Below are positions 9,312 through 19,752 of a stretch of 64,000 nt of DNA, piece by piece. The translations under genes and the position numbers were made by a program. The stretch covers positions 5,599,501 through 5,663,500 of the forward strand of contig NZ_CP107811.1 in assembly GCF_036346105.1 (NCBI RefSeq). The letters run 5' to 3'. The notes under the pieces are model-generated. The model saw only the letters and a list, made by a program, of their open reading frames with translations, was not told the origin of the DNA and made no database searches. How positions within the stretch are numbered: position 1 is the stretch's first letter; every line of letters begins with the position of its first letter. This stretch comes from Streptomyces sp. NBC_00539 (GTDB taxonomy: Bacteria; Actinomycetota; Actinomycetes; Streptomycetales; Streptomycetaceae).

Positions 9312-10217
9312 CTATTTGACCCGTTGGGTCACTGCGATGCAGACCAGGACCGCGCAGGCGGCGACCGGCGCGGCCGGCGACAGCCGCTCGCCCAGCAGCG
9401 CCACCGACCAGACCAGGGTCAGCAGCGGCTGGGCGAGCTGGAGCTGGCTGGCCCGGACGGCGCCGATCTCCGCCATGCCCCGGTACCAGACGTACAGGCC
9501 GAAGAAGGACGACCCCGCCGCCACCCAGACCAGCCCGGCCAGCCCGTGCCAGTTCAGGTGCACCGGCTCGTGGGCGAGCCCGACCGCCGAACCCACCAGT
9601 GCGAGGGGCAGGCACACGACCAGCGCCCAGCCGATCACCTGCCAGCCGGGCAGCACGCGCGCCAGCCGGCCGCCCTCCGTGTAACCGGCCGCGCACACCA
9701 GCAGTGCGCCGAACAGGTACACGTCGCCGGTCGACAGGGAGCCGCCGCTCTGCCCGAGGGTGAAGGCGAGGACGACCACCGCTCCGGTGACGGCCGCGGC
9801 CCAGAAGCGGCCCGACGGCCGGGCGCCGGTGCGCAGCGAGGACACCACCGCGGTGGTCAGCGGCAGCAGACCCACGACGACGGCGGCGTGCGAGGTGGTG
9901 GAGGTCTGGAGCGCGAGGGTGGTCAGCAGCGGGAAGCCGACCACGACCCCGCCAGCGACCACCAGCAGCCCGCCCCAGTGCTCCCGCGCGGGAAGCGGCA
10001 CGCGCAGGGCGAGCAGGAAGCCGCCCGCCACCAGCGCCGCCAGGACGCCGCGCAGGGCGACGAGCGACCAGGGGCCGAAGCTCTCCAGGCCCCAGGCGGT
10101 GCCGGGGAAGGTCAGGGAGAAGGCGGTGACGCCGAGCGCCGCCAGTGCGGTTCCGCCCCTCACCGATCCCCGGACCGCTATCGGAGAGGCGAGAGTAGCG
10201 CTATTCTGTGCTGTCAT
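9312..10217 (-). CDS. EamA/DMT-family exporter
   Basis: A 301-residue membrane protein with ten predicted hydrophobic segments in two EamA halves (around 20-150 and 165-295). The family exports amino acids and other small metabolites in exchange for protons. It is transcribed away from a MocR-type regulator whose start codon overlaps its own (CATG at 10215-10218). The regulator therefore probably controls this gene. No ribosome binding site exists, and a TACGCT -10 hexamer five bases before the ATG indicates a leaderless mRNA. Substrate unknown. Confidence 0.88.
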   Translation of the reverse strand: MTAQNSATLASPIAVRGSVRGGTALAALGVTAFSLTFPGTAWGLESFGPWSLVALRGVLAALVAGGFLLALRVPLPAREHWGGLLVVAGGVVVGFPLLTTLALQTSTTSHAAVVVGLLPLTTAVVSSLRTGARPSGRFWAAAVTGAVVVLAFTLGQSGGSLSTGDVYLFGALLVCAAGYTEGGRLARVLPGWQVIGWALVVCLPLALVGSAVGLAHEPVHLNWHGLAGLVWVAAGSSFFGLYVWYRGMAEIGAVRASQLQLAQPLLTLVWSVALLGERLSPAAPVAACAVLVCIAVTQRVK

Positions 10218-10230
10218 GTACGAGCGTAGC
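10196..10230. promoter_or_regulatory. Back-to-back promoters with overlapping start codons
   Basis: Rightward, TATTCT (10202-10207) lies eight bases before the MocR ATG at 10216. Leftward, TACGCT (complement of 10223-10228) lies five bases before the EamA ATG at 10217. Both mRNAs would begin at or near their AUG. A TAGCGCTA palindrome (10196-10203) overlaps the rightward -10. One bound regulator could block both promoters. Confidence 0.6.
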
Positions 10231-11676
10231 AGTGTGGCGGCCTTGGCAGAATCCCTGCGAGCCGAGCTGAACCGCTACTCGATAGGGGGAAAGCTCCCGT
10301 CGAGTCGGGCCTTGGTGGAGCGCTACCGGGTCAGCCCCGTCACCGTCTCCCGGGCCCTCGCCCAGCTCGCCGCCGAAGGGCTGGTCGTCACCCGGCCCGG
10401 CGCCGGGGTGTTCCGCGCGCCGCCCCGTACGTCGGCCCCCGCACCCGGGGACACCTCGTGGCAGGAGGTCACCCTCACTGCCGAGGGCGCCGGGGACGTC
10501 GTACCCCGCTCCGTCGACGCCTCCGGGGTGCTGGTGACCCTGGCTGCGCCGCCGCCCGGGGTGATCGAGCTGCACAGCGGCTACCTGCACCCCTCGCTCC
10601 AGCCCGAGCGGGCCATGGCGGCGGCCCTGGCCCGGGCGGGGCGCAGGCCGGGCGCGTGGGGGCGGCCGCCCGTGGAGGGGCTGCCCGAGCTGCGCGACTG
10701 GTTCGCCCGGGAGATCGGCGGCGCGGCCCGCGTCCTCACCGCGGCCGACGTCCTGATCACCGCGGGCGGCCAGAGCGCGCTGACCACCGCCCTGCGGGCG
10801 CTGGCGCCGCCCGGGGCCCCGATCCTCGTGGAGTCGCCGACCTACCCCGGCCTGCTGGCGATCGCCCGCGCCTCGGGGTGCCGGCCCGTGCCGGTCCCCG
10901 TCGACTCCGAGGGGGTCCGGCCGGAGCTGCTCGCCGCCGCCTTCGAAGCGACGGGCTCGCAGGTGTTCGTGTGCCAGCCGCTGTTCCAGAACCCGACCGG
11001 CGCGGTGCTGACGGAGGCCCGGCGCCGCGAGGTGCTCCGGATCGCGCGGGCCGCCGGGGCCTTCGTGGTCGAGGACGACTACGCCCGGGCGCTGGCCCAC
11101 GAGGACGCCGGAGCGCTGCCCCCTGCGCTCGCCGCCGAGGACGAGGACGGGGTGGTGGTCCACGTACGGTCCCTGACCAAGGTCACCTCGCCCAGCATGC
11201 GGGTGGGGGCGCTGGCCGCCCGGGGCCCGGTGCTGGACCGGCTGCGCGCCATCCAGGTCGTGGACAGCTTCTTCGTGCCCCGGCCGCTCCAGGAAGCCGC
11301 CCTCGAACTGGTCGGCGCACCCGCCTGGCCGCGCCACCTGCGCGCCGTCGCCGCCGAGCTGCGCCACCGCCGGGAGGTGCTCGCGGGCGCGCTGCGCCGG
11401 GAGCTGCCCGCCCTGGAGGTGCCCCACCTGCCGCGCGGCGGCTACCAGTTGTGGGCCCGGCCGGGCGAGGGCGTCGACGACACCGCCTTCGCGGCGGCCG
11501 CGCTGCGGGCCGGTGTGGCCGTCGCCCCCGGCCGGCCCTACTTCTGCGCCGAGCCGCCCGGCCCGTACGTCCGCCTCAGCTTCGCCGGGGTCGCGGCCGC
11601 GGCGGAGCTGACCGAGGCGGTGCGGCGGCTGCGCGACGGCTCGGGGACGGCGGGCCCGAACGGCAGCGGGGCGTAA
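10216..11676 (+). CDS. MocR-family regulator (GntR HTH fused to aminotransferase)
   Basis: A 486-residue protein. Residues 1-75 form a GntR winged helix (SRALVERYRVSPVTVSRALAQL). The remainder has the fold-type I aminotransferase domain with Lys322 (SLTKVTSPS) as the likely pyridoxal phosphate ligand. MocR proteins use the PLP domain as a sensor of amines or PLP. Its start codon overlaps that of the divergent EamA exporter, so it probably regulates that gene and itself. A longer upstream frame would run through the exporter gene and is rejected. Confidence 0.92.
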   Translation: MYERSSVAALAESLRAELNRYSIGGKLPSSRALVERYRVSPVTVSRALAQLAAEGLVVTRPGAGVFRAPPRTSAPAPGDTSWQEVTLTAEGAGDVVPRSVDASGVLVTLAAPPPGVIELHSGYLHPSLQPERAMAAALARAGRRPGAWGRPPVEGLPELRDWFAREIGGAARVLTAADVLITAGGQSALTTALRALAPPGAPILVESPTYPGLLAIARASGCRPVPVPVDSEGVRPELLAAAFEATGSQVFVCQPLFQNPTGAVLTEARRREVLRIARAAGAFVVEDDYARALAHEDAGALPPALAAEDEDGVVVHVRSLTKVTSPSMRVGALAARGPVLDRLRAIQVVDSFFVPRPLQEAALELVGAPAWPRHLRAVAAELRHRREVLAGALRRELPALEVPHLPRGGYQLWARPGEGVDDTAFAAAALRAGVAVAPGRPYFCAEPPGPYVRLSFAGVAAAAELTEAVRRLRDGSGTAGPNGSGA

Positions 11677-11681
11677 AGCGC

Positions 11682-11710
11682 TTGAGGGGGACACGGGTGC
11701 GTCCTAGCCT
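11682..11710 (+). promoter_or_regulatory. Promoter TTGAGG-N17-TAGCCT, leaderless
   Basis: TTGAGG at 11682-11687 and TAGCCT at 11705-11710 are separated by 17 bases. The ATG of the next gene begins seven bases after the -10 element, where transcription should start. No ribosome binding site is present, consistent with a leaderless mRNA. Confidence 0.75.
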
Positions 11711-11716
11711 GCGGGC

Positions 11717-12463
11717 ATGACCGGCATCCTGATCACCACCCTCGCGCAGCGGCCCGAACTGACCGGCCGCCTCTGGGACATGGCCAACCCCTGGCCGGAG
11801 TTCGCCCGTCAAGACCCCGTCTCCTCGCTGCTGTACCCGTGGATGGTGGCCGAGCTGAACGAGTACGTGTTCATCGCCACGGACGGCGACGAGGTGGTCG
11901 CCCGCGCGTTCAGCGTGCCCTTCGCCCTGCACGCGGACGGCCGTGGGGCGCTGCCCGTGCGGGGCTGGGACCAGGTTCTCATGTGGGCCTGCGCGGACCG
12001 GCGGGACGGGACCCGGCCCGACACGGTCAGCGCCATCGAGATAACGGTCGCCCCCGGCCGGCAGGGCCAGGGCCTCTCCCCCCTGATGCTCGCCGCGATG
12101 CGGGACAACGCCCGCGCGCACGGTTTCGCGGAGGTGGTGGCGCCCGTCCGGCCGAACGGGAAACCGGCCGAGCCGGACACCCCGATGGAGGAGTACGCGT
12201 TCCGCACCCGCGAGGACGGATTGCCCTGCGACCCGTGGCTGCGGGTGCACGTGCGGGCGGGTGCCGTCATCGACTCGGTGGCTCCGCTGTCCATGACGAT
12301 CAGCGGCTCGCTCGCGCAGTGGCGGGAGTGGACGGGCCTGCCGTTCGACGCGCCGGGACCGGTGCGGGTGCCCGGAGCGCTCGTCCCGGTCCACTGCGAA
12401 CCGCAGCACGACCACGCGGTGTACGTCGAGCCGAACGTGTGGGTCCGCCACCCGCTCGGGTAG
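11717..12463 (+). CDS. GNAT-like N-acetyltransferase
   Basis: A 248-residue protein. The segment SAIEITVAPGRQGQGLSPLMLAAMRDNARAHG, cited here only by its core PGRQGQGLS, fits the acetyl-CoA pyrophosphate loop of GNAT enzymes. The N-terminal part (WDMANPWPEFARQDP) and a long C-terminal part are less typical, so the substrate is unknown. The gene begins on the predicted transcription start of a strong promoter. It converges on a small membrane protein gene with six bases between. Confidence 0.7.
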   Translation: MTGILITTLAQRPELTGRLWDMANPWPEFARQDPVSSLLYPWMVAELNEYVFIATDGDEVVARAFSVPFALHADGRGALPVRGWDQVLMWACADRRDGTRPDTVSAIEITVAPGRQGQGLSPLMLAAMRDNARAHGFAEVVAPVRPNGKPAEPDTPMEEYAFRTREDGLPCDPWLRVHVRAGAVIDSVAPLSMTISGSLAQWREWTGLPFDAPGPVRVPGALVPVHCEPQHDHAVYVEPNVWVRHPLG

Positions 12464-12469
12464 CGCGCC

Positions 12470-12604
12470 TCAGGCCTCGGACGCCTGCTCTGCGGTCACC
12501 TCGACGGGTTCGGGGTCCGGCCCGGAGAGCAGGTCTTCGAACGCGCCCATCCCGATCAGGAACAGCATCATCAGAACCGGTACGCACAGGGCTGCGAAGA
12601 GCAC
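12470..12604 (-). CDS. Small single-span membrane protein
   Basis: A 44-residue protein starting at GTG 12604, five bases after GGGGAGG. It begins almost directly with a hydrophobic helix (VLFAALCVPVLMMLFLIGMG) and ends in an acidic tail. A longer in-frame extension to 12808 has no ribosome binding site and overlaps the MFS gene. No known function. The strong start signal and membrane helix support that it is a real gene. Confidence 0.65.
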   Translation of the reverse strand: MLFAALCVPVLMMLFLIGMGAFEDLLSGPDPEPVEVTAEQASEA

Positions 12605-12719
12605 GAGAGCCTCCCCATGGGAACCCGAAGGAACTCCGCCCGGCTGGGCCGGCCACTGCGGCGGGGCCATGCCCAGTGTGCGTCCGAACGGGGTGCCCTG
12701 CATCTCGGCGGCCCCGCGC

Positions 12720-14018
12720 TCATCCCCGGGGGCCGGAGCGGGCCCGTGCGGTCGCCTTCGCCGCCGGTCGGCGGGGTGGTTGCGGGCGGCTGACGAGCGG
12801 GCCGACAACGAGGAGTTGGACGACCGCCAGCGCCAGGCACAGGCCCGCGGTGCCGGCCCACAAGGCGGCGGCCCCGGCGTGGGCGAGGAGCTGGGTGGCG
12901 GTGACCGGGGCGGCGGTCGTGGCGATGCCCCAACTGGTCCCGTACACCGCGAGGTAGCGGTCCGTTGCGCCCGGCGGCGCCAGGTCCGCCACGACGCTGA
13001 ACGCCCGGCCCATGACGAGCACCTCGCCCAGGCTCCACACGACGGTGGCCGCCAGGAGCGCGGGCAGCGTGTGCGCCACCGCGTAGCCGGCCAGGCCGGC
13101 CGCCATCAGCGTGTAGCCGAGGGCGAGGGCCGCCGAGGCGGGCAGCGCGGCCGGACGCCGCAGGCGCAGCACCGGCTGGGCGGCGACGGCGGTCACGGCC
13201 GAGGCGGTGAACAGCAGCCCCGCGTCGGCCGGGGCAAGGCCGATGCGGGGCAGGGTGAGCGGCAGCGCGACCACGATCTGCAGGCAGACCAGCGCGAAGA
13301 CGGTGCCGGCCGCCGACACGGCCCACAGCGCCCGGTCCCGCCACGGCCGGACCGGCTCCGGCTCCCGCCCCGGCTCCGGCTCCCGCCCCGGCTCCCCGCT
13401 CCGGCCGGTCCGGGCGGACGCGCGGCGGGGGCGGTCGGCGGGCAGGGCGATGCGCAGGAGCAGTGCGCAGGCCAGGCAGGTGAGGGCGTCGGCGACGAAC
13501 AGCCAGCGCAGGTCCCACCGGCCCAGGGCCGTGGCGATCAGTCCGGCGCCGGTGCCGCCCGCGGCGAGCGCGGCGTTCAGCAGGCCGAACGCGCGCACCC
13601 GCTCGGCGGGCCCGACGGCGTCGGCGATCAAGCCCTGGCTCGGCGGCTCGTACAGCTCGAAGGCCAGGCCGAGCAGGATCGCGAAGGCCGCCACGGCGGC
13701 CAGGGAGCCGGCGGCCGCGATCCCCAGCTGCGCGAGGGCGCACCCCGTCAGGCCGAGCACGATCGTGCGGCGGCGCCCGAGGCGGGCCGCCAGGCGGCCG
13801 CCGGCCAGCCGGGAGGGAATGGTCGCGAGGCCGAAGGCGGCGCAGAGCAGGCCGGCGGTGGTGGCGCCGGCGCCGAATTCCGCGCTGATCAGGACGGTCA
13901 GGAAGGGCAGGGAGAAGGCGCCGAGCCGGTTGATCGCCCGCGCCGCCACCAGCAGCCATACGGTCCGCGGCACGCCGCCACCCCTCGCGTAACTGTCGAA
14001 TCGGCTAATGTCAGTCAC
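12720..14018 (-). CDS. MFS transporter
   Basis: A 432-residue major facilitator with about 12 hydrophobic segments and the loop 2-3 signature GGRLAARLGRRR. It is likely a proton-driven exporter of unknown substrate. The GTG start at 14018 lies four bases after TAGCGT, which pairs with TTGACC 18 bases upstream, indicating a leaderless mRNA. It is divergent from an ABATE/CGNR gene, and an unusual symmetric site lies between them. Confidence 0.9.
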   Translation of the reverse strand: MTDISRFDSYARGGGVPRTVWLLVAARAINRLGAFSLPFLTVLISAEFGAGATTAGLLCAAFGLATIPSRLAGGRLAARLGRRRTIVLGLTGCALAQLGIAAAGSLAAVAAFAILLGLAFELYEPPSQGLIADAVGPAERVRAFGLLNAALAAGGTGAGLIATALGRWDLRWLFVADALTCLACALLLRIALPADRPRRASARTGRSGEPGREPEPGREPEPVRPWRDRALWAVSAAGTVFALVCLQIVVALPLTLPRIGLAPADAGLLFTASAVTAVAAQPVLRLRRPAALPASAALALGYTLMAAGLAGYAVAHTLPALLAATVVWSLGEVLVMGRAFSVVADLAPPGATDRYLAVYGTSWGIATTAAPVTATQLLAHAGAAALWAGTAGLCLALAVVQLLVVGPLVSRPQPPRRPAAKATARARSGPRG

Positions 14019-14067
14019 AGGAACGCTAGCCAGGGAAGGAGTGACTGGTCAAGTGATGTTCGACAGT
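13992..14067. promoter_or_regulatory. Double dyad centred between MFS and ABATE genes
   Basis: Outer arms ACTGTCGAA (13992-14000) and TTCGACAGT (14059-14067), and inner arms CAGTCAC (14012-14018) and GTGACTG (14041-14047), are both centred at 14029.5. The inner left arm covers the MFS start codon, and the outer right arm lies just inside the ABATE gene. The leftward promoter TTGACC-N18-TAGCGT lies between the arms. This looks like a two-site operator controlling both genes. Confidence 0.65.
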
Positions 14068-14625
14068 CACGTGGCGGTACTGCTGGAGCAGGCCGTGTCG
14101 CTCGTGAACACGCTGACCGACGGGGAATCGCGCGGCCGCCCCTACGCCGCGCCCCGCGGAGCGGAACTGCCGCAGGCGATCGACGCCGCCGTATCGCGCC
14201 ACGCCGCCTCGCTGCCGCGTGACATCGACTCCGCGCAGGCGCAGTACATGGCCGAAGCGGCCGGGCGGATGCGCGAGGTCTTCCGGGCCATGCAGGACGC
14301 GGAGCCGGACGCCGCCGCACGGGCCGTGAACGCCCTGCTGCGCGACACCGCTGCCCGGCCCCGGCTGGACCGCGCCGAAGGCGGGCCCTGGCAGGTGCAC
14401 TTCCACGGCGCGAACGACTCCTTCGCCGCGGGATGCAGCGCCAGTTGCGCGACCGCCCTGGCCCTGGCGGTGGGCGGCGGTCTCGCGGGCCGCCTCGGCG
14501 TCTGCCGCGCCGACCGCTGTGACCGCGTGTACGTCGACACCTCCCGCAACGCGGCCCGCCAGTTCTGCTCCACCGCCTGCCAGAACCGCACGAAGGCCGC
14601 CGCCTTCCGTGCCCGCAAGGGATAG
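14056..14625 (+). CDS. ABATE-domain protein with CGNR zinc ribbon
   Basis: A 189-residue protein. The N-terminal ABATE domain is followed by a C-terminal zinc ribbon with four cysteines: CRADRCDRVYVDTSRNAARQ (first two) and FCSTACQNR. The family is thought to contain DNA-binding regulators. Divergence from an MFS exporter supports a regulator role. GTG codons at 14053 and 14041 are alternative in-frame starts; AAGGAG lies at 14036-14041. A second family member occurs at 51577-52197. Confidence 0.82.
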   Translation: MFDSHVAVLLEQAVSLVNTLTDGESRGRPYAAPRGAELPQAIDAAVSRHAASLPRDIDSAQAQYMAEAAGRMREVFRAMQDAEPDAAARAVNALLRDTAARPRLDRAEGGPWQVHFHGANDSFAAGCSASCATALALAVGGGLAGRLGVCRADRCDRVYVDTSRNAARQFCSTACQNRTKAAAFRARKG

Positions 14626-14644
14626 CCGACCGCGGCAGACGGCT

Positions 14645-15768
<1,124 letters not shown>

Positions 15769-15772
<4 letters not shown>

Positions 15773-16941
15773 GCGTCACGGCAGCACAGGGATTCACGGC
15801 GGCGGGAATCGCCGCCGGGATCAAGGCGAACGGAAACCCGGACCTGGCCCTCGTGGTCAACAACGGGCCGCGTCTGGCCGCCGCGGGCGTCTTCACCTCC
15901 AACCGCGTCAAGGCCGCGCCCGTCCACTGGTCCGAGCAGGTCCTGCGCGGCGGCGCCGTCAGTGCCGTGGTCCTCAACTCGGGCGGCGCGAACGCCTGCA
16001 CCGGCCCCAAGGGCTTCCAGGACACCCACGCCACCGCCGAAAAGGTGGCGGCCACGCTGAACGGGCTCCGTCCCGGCGCGGAACACAACGCCGGCGAGAT
16101 CGCCGTGGCCTCCACCGGGCTGATCGGCGTCCTGCTCCCCATGGACAAGCTGCTCCCGGGCATCGACACGGCGGCGGCCGCCCTCTGCGCCGACGGCGGC
16201 GAGGCCGCCGCCATCGCCATCAAGACCACCGACACCGTCCACAAGACGGCCGTCGTCACGGGGGGAGGCTGGACGGTCGGCGGCATGGCCAAGGGCGCGG
16301 GCATGCTCGCCCCGGGCCTCGCCACCATGCTGGTCGTCCTCACCACCGACGCCGACCTGGACAGCGCCACCCTCGACAAGGCGCTGCGCGCCGCCACCCG
16401 CACCACCTTCGACCGGATCGACTCCGACGGCTGCATGTCCACCAACGACACGGTGCTGCTGCTCGCCTCCGGCGCGTCCGGCCAGGTGCCCGCGTACGGG
16501 GAGTTCGCGGAGGCCGTACGGGCCGTGTGCGACGACCTCGCCCGCCAGCTGATCGGCGACGCCGAGGGCGCGAGCAAGGACATCCGCATCGAAGTCATCG
16601 GCGCGGTGAACGAGGACGACGCGGTCGAGGTCGGCCGGTCCATCGCCCGCAACAACCTCCTCAAGTGCGCCATCCACGGCGAGGACCCCAACTGGGGCCG
16701 GGTGCTCTCCGCGATCGGCACCACCAAGGCCTCCTTCGACCCGGACCGGCTCAACGTCGCCATCAACGGCATCTGGGTCTGCAAGAACGGCAGCGTCGGC
16801 CAGGACCGCGACCTGGTCTCGATGAAGGACCGCGAGGTCCGCATCACCGCCGACCTGGCCTCCGGTTCCGAGTCCGCGGTGATCTGGGCCAACGACCTGA
16901 CCGCCGAGTACGTCCACGAGAACAGCGCGTACAGCTCATGA
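15769..16941 (+). CDS. argJ: Bifunctional glutamate N-acetyltransferase / amino-acid acetyltransferase
   Basis: A 390-residue ornithine acetyltransferase. It transfers the acetyl group from N-acetylornithine to glutamate, recycling acetyl in the arginine pathway. The precursor cleaves itself before Thr186 within [14 protein letters not shown], giving alpha and beta chains with Thr as nucleophile. GTG 15769 is preceded by AAGGAG. Its stop overlaps the argB start (ATGA). Whether it also uses acetyl-CoA to make the first N-acetylglutamate cannot be decided from sequence. Confidence 0.96.
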
Positions 16942-17876
16942 GCGCCGACAAGGCCGGGCAGCCCGGCACCGGAACCGCGCGCAAGCACACCGCGCTGCCC
17001 AAGGCGCAGATCCTCATCGAGGCGCTGCCCTGGCTCACCCGGCACAACGGCAAGGTCGTCGTCATCAAGTTCGGCGGCAACGCCATGATCGACGAGGACC
17101 TCAAGGCGGCCTTCGCCCAAGACGTCGTCTTCCTGCGCCAGGCCGGGCTGAGGCCCGTCGTGGTGCACGGCGGCGGCCCCCAGATCAACGCCCAGCTCGA
17201 CAAGCAGGGCCTGGTCAGCGAGTTCAAGGCGGGCCTGCGCGTCACCACCCCGGAGGCGATGGACGTCGTACGGATGGTGCTGGCGGGGCAGGTCCAGCGC
17301 GAGCTGGTCGGGCTGCTCAACCAGCACGGGCCGCTCGCCGTCGGCATGACCGGCGAGGACGCCCACACCATCACCGCCACCAAGCACAGCCCGCAGATCG
17401 ACGGCGAACGCGTCGACATCGGACGGGTCGGCGAGATCACCGCCATCGACACCGGCGCGATCGAGGCCCTGCTGGCGGACGGCCGGATCCCGGTCATCTC
17501 CTCCATCGCGCGCAGCGCCGACGACCACCACGTGTACAACGTCAACGCCGACACGGCGGCCGCCGCGCTCGCCGCGGCGCTCGGCGCCGAGACGCTGATG
17601 GTCCTCACGGACGTCGAGGGCCTGTACGCGGACTGGCCCAACAGCGACGAGGTCATCAGCCGGCTGACGGTGAGCCAGCTGGAGAAGCTGCTGCCCGAGC
17701 TGTCCAGCGGCATGGTGCCCAAGATGGAGGGCTGCCTGCACGCCGTCCGCGGCGGTGTCAGCACCGCCCGCGTGATCGACGGGCGGGTCCCGCACTCGAT
17801 CCTGCTGGAGATCTTCACGGACGAGGGCATCGGCACCATGGTCGTGCCCGACGCACAGGGAGGGGAACCCGAATGA
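16938..17876 (+). CDS. argB: Acetylglutamate kinase
   Basis: A 312-residue amino acid kinase that phosphorylates N-acetylglutamate. Signature segments are [12 protein letters not shown] and VVHGGGPQI for nucleotide and substrate binding, and the C-terminal [12 protein letters not shown]. The N-terminal helix region (about 1-35) is of the type found in arginine-inhibited hexameric enzymes, so feedback inhibition is plausible. It overlaps argJ by four bases and argD by four bases, giving tight coupling. Confidence 0.97.
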   Translation: MSADKAGQPGTGTARKHTALPKAQILIEALPWLTRHNGKVVVIKFGGNAMIDEDLKAAFAQDVVFLRQAGLRPVVVHGGGPQINAQLDKQGLVSEFKAGLRVTTPEAMDVVRMVLAGQVQRELVGLLNQHGPLAVGMTGEDAHTITATKHSPQIDGERVDIGRVGEITAIDTGAIEALLADGRIPVISSIARSADDHHVYNVNADTAAAALAAALGAETLMVLTDVEGLYADWPNSDEVISRLTVSQLEKLLPELSSGMVPKMEGCLHAVRGGVSTARVIDGRVPHSILLEIFTDEGIGTMVVPDAQGGEPE

Positions 17877-19141
17877 CCGGCACGTCCGGCGCGACCGGCA
17901 ACCAGGAGTACGCGGCCCGCTGGCGGGGGGCGCTGACCGACAACTACGGCACGCCCGCGCTGGCCCTCGTACGCGGCCACGGCGCGCAGGTCTGGGACGC
18001 GGACGGCAAGCAGTACACCGACTTCGTCGGCGGCATCGCCGTCAACGCCCTCGGGCACGCGCACCCGGCGGTCGTCGCGGCGGTGACCGCGCAGGTCTCC
18101 ACCCTCGGCCACGTCTCCAACCTGTACGCCTCCGAACCGGTGCTCGCGCTCGGCGAGCGGCTGCTCCAGCTCTTCGGCCGTCCCGGCCGCGTTTTCTTCT
18201 GCAACTCCGGCGCCGAGGCCGCCGAGGCCGCGTTCAAGATCGGCCGGCTCACCGGGCGCACCCACATGGTCGCCACCGACGGCGGCTTCCACGGCCGGAC
18301 CATGGGCGCGCTCGCGCTCACCGGCCAGCCCGCGAAGCAGACGCCCTTCCTGCCCCTGCCGGGCGACGTCACCCACGTCCCCTACGGCGACGTGGAGGCC
18401 CTGCGGGCCGCCGTCACCGAGGAGACGGCGCTGGTGGTCATCGAACCGATCCAGGGCGAGAACGGAGTGGTGGTACCGCCGGCCGGGTACCTGAGGGCCG
18501 CCCGCGAGATCACCCGGGCGACCGGGACCCTGCTCGTCCTCGACGAGGTGCAGACCGGCATCGGGCGCTGCGGACAGTGGTTCGAGCACCAGGCCCACGA
18601 GGGCGTCGAGCCCGACCTCGTCACGCTCGCGAAGGGCCTCGGCGGCGGGCTGCCGATCGGCGCGGTGGCAGCCTTCGGCCCGGCCGCCGACCTGCTCCGG
18701 CCCGGCCAGCACGGCACCACCTTCGGCGGCAACCCGGTCGCCTGCGCCGCCGGCCTCGCCGTGATCGACACCATCGCCACGGACGGGCTGCTGGACCAGG
18801 TCAAGGCGCGGGGGGAACGGCTGCGCTCCGCAATCGAGGGCCTGTGCGGCGGGAAGGGCCACCCGTTGGTCTCCCATGTCCGTGGCGCGGGCCTTTTGCT
18901 GGGTATCGTGCTGACCGGGCCGCTCGCACCGCAGGTGCAGAAGGCGGCCCAGGACGCCGGCTTCCTGGTCAACGCGCCCGCCCCCGATGTCGTACGGCTC
19001 ATGCCGCCGTTCGTACTGACCGAGGCCGAGGCGGACGCGTTCGTCCGGGCGCTGCCCGGCGTCCTCGACGCGGCCCAGGCCGCGGCGAACGCGGCCGATG
19101 GGGCCGACGAGGCCGATGGGGACGGACGAACCGGGGAATGA
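17873..19141 (+). CDS. argD: Acetylornithine aminotransferase
   Basis: A 422-residue class III PLP aminotransferase that converts N-acetylglutamate semialdehyde to N-acetylornithine. The PLP lysine is Lys254 in TLAKGLGGG, and [15 protein letters not shown] contacts the cofactor phosphate. The ATGA overlap with argB couples translation. A low-complexity Ala/Asp/Glu tail ends the protein. argR starts seven bases after the stop. Confidence 0.96.
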   Translation: MTGTSGATGNQEYAARWRGALTDNYGTPALALVRGHGAQVWDADGKQYTDFVGGIAVNALGHAHPAVVAAVTAQVSTLGHVSNLYASEPVLALGERLLQLFGRPGRVFFCNSGAEAAEAAFKIGRLTGRTHMVATDGGFHGRTMGALALTGQPAKQTPFLPLPGDVTHVPYGDVEALRAAVTEETALVVIEPIQGENGVVVPPAGYLRAAREITRATGTLLVLDEVQTGIGRCGQWFEHQAHEGVEPDLVTLAKGLGGGLPIGAVAAFGPAADLLRPGQHGTTFGGNPVACAAGLAVIDTIATDGLLDQVKARGERLRSAIEGLCGGKGHPLVSHVRGAGLLLGIVLTGPLAPQVQKAAQDAGFLVNAPAPDVVRLMPPFVLTEAEADAFVRALPGVLDAAQAAANAADGADEADGDGRTGE

Positions 19142-19148
19142 GACGACG

Positions 19149-19688
19149 ATGAGTCAGGCGCAGGAACACGAGCAGAACGGCAGCCAGTCCGTCCCGCAGA
19201 CCCGCACCGCCCGCCACCGCCGGATCGTGGACATCCTCAACCGGCAGCCGGTCCGCTCGCAGAGCCAGCTGGCCAAACTGCTCGCCGACGACGGGCTGAG
19301 CGTCACCCAGGCGACGCTCTCCCGCGACCTCGACGAGCTGGGCGCGGTGAAGATCCGCAACACCGGCGGCGAGCTGATCTACGCGGTTCCCAGCGAGGGC
19401 GGCTTCCGCACCCCGCAGGCCCCGCTCGGCGAGTCGGCGAAGGAGGAGCGCATGCGGCGCCTCTCCGGGGAACTGCTGATCTCGGCGGAGGCCTCCGCGA
19501 ACCTCGTGGTCCTGCGCACCCCGCCCGGCGCGGCCCAGTTCCTCGCCTCGGCGATCGACCAGGCCGAACTCCGGTCGATCCTCGGCACGATCGCCGGGGA
19601 CGACACGTTGATGCTGATCAGCCGGGACCCCTCGGGCGGCCAGGCCCTGGCGGACCACCTGCTGAGGCTGGCGCAGAAGGAAAGCTGA
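19149..19688 (+). CDS. argR: Arginine repressor
   Basis: A 179-residue ArgR/AhrC family regulator. The N-terminal winged helix spans about 20-90 ([20 protein letters not shown]). The C-terminal oligomerisation and arginine-binding domain includes [20 protein letters not shown]. Bound to arginine it should repress argC and argG through the ATAGTYATGCC-containing boxes. It is the last gene of the operon and so is itself feedback controlled. A 20-residue hydrophilic N-terminal extension is present. Confidence 0.96.
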   Translation: MSQAQEHEQNGSQSVPQTRTARHRRIVDILNRQPVRSQSQLAKLLADDGLSVTQATLSRDLDELGAVKIRNTGGELIYAVPSEGGFRTPQAPLGESAKEERMRRLSGELLISAEASANLVVLRTPPGAAQFLASAIDQAELRSILGTIAGDDTLMLISRDPSGGQALADHLLRLAQKES

Positions 19689-19752
19689 CAGGGCCGGGGC
19701 CGGGCCCTCTGCTGCGGATCCCGCCCGACCGACGGCCCAGGGTCCGGACGGG

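Noticed and set aside
12605-12808. 68-residue N-terminal extension of the small membrane protein at 12470-12604
   Set aside because: It has no start signal and overlaps the MFS gene, whereas GGGGAGG sits directly before GTG 12604.
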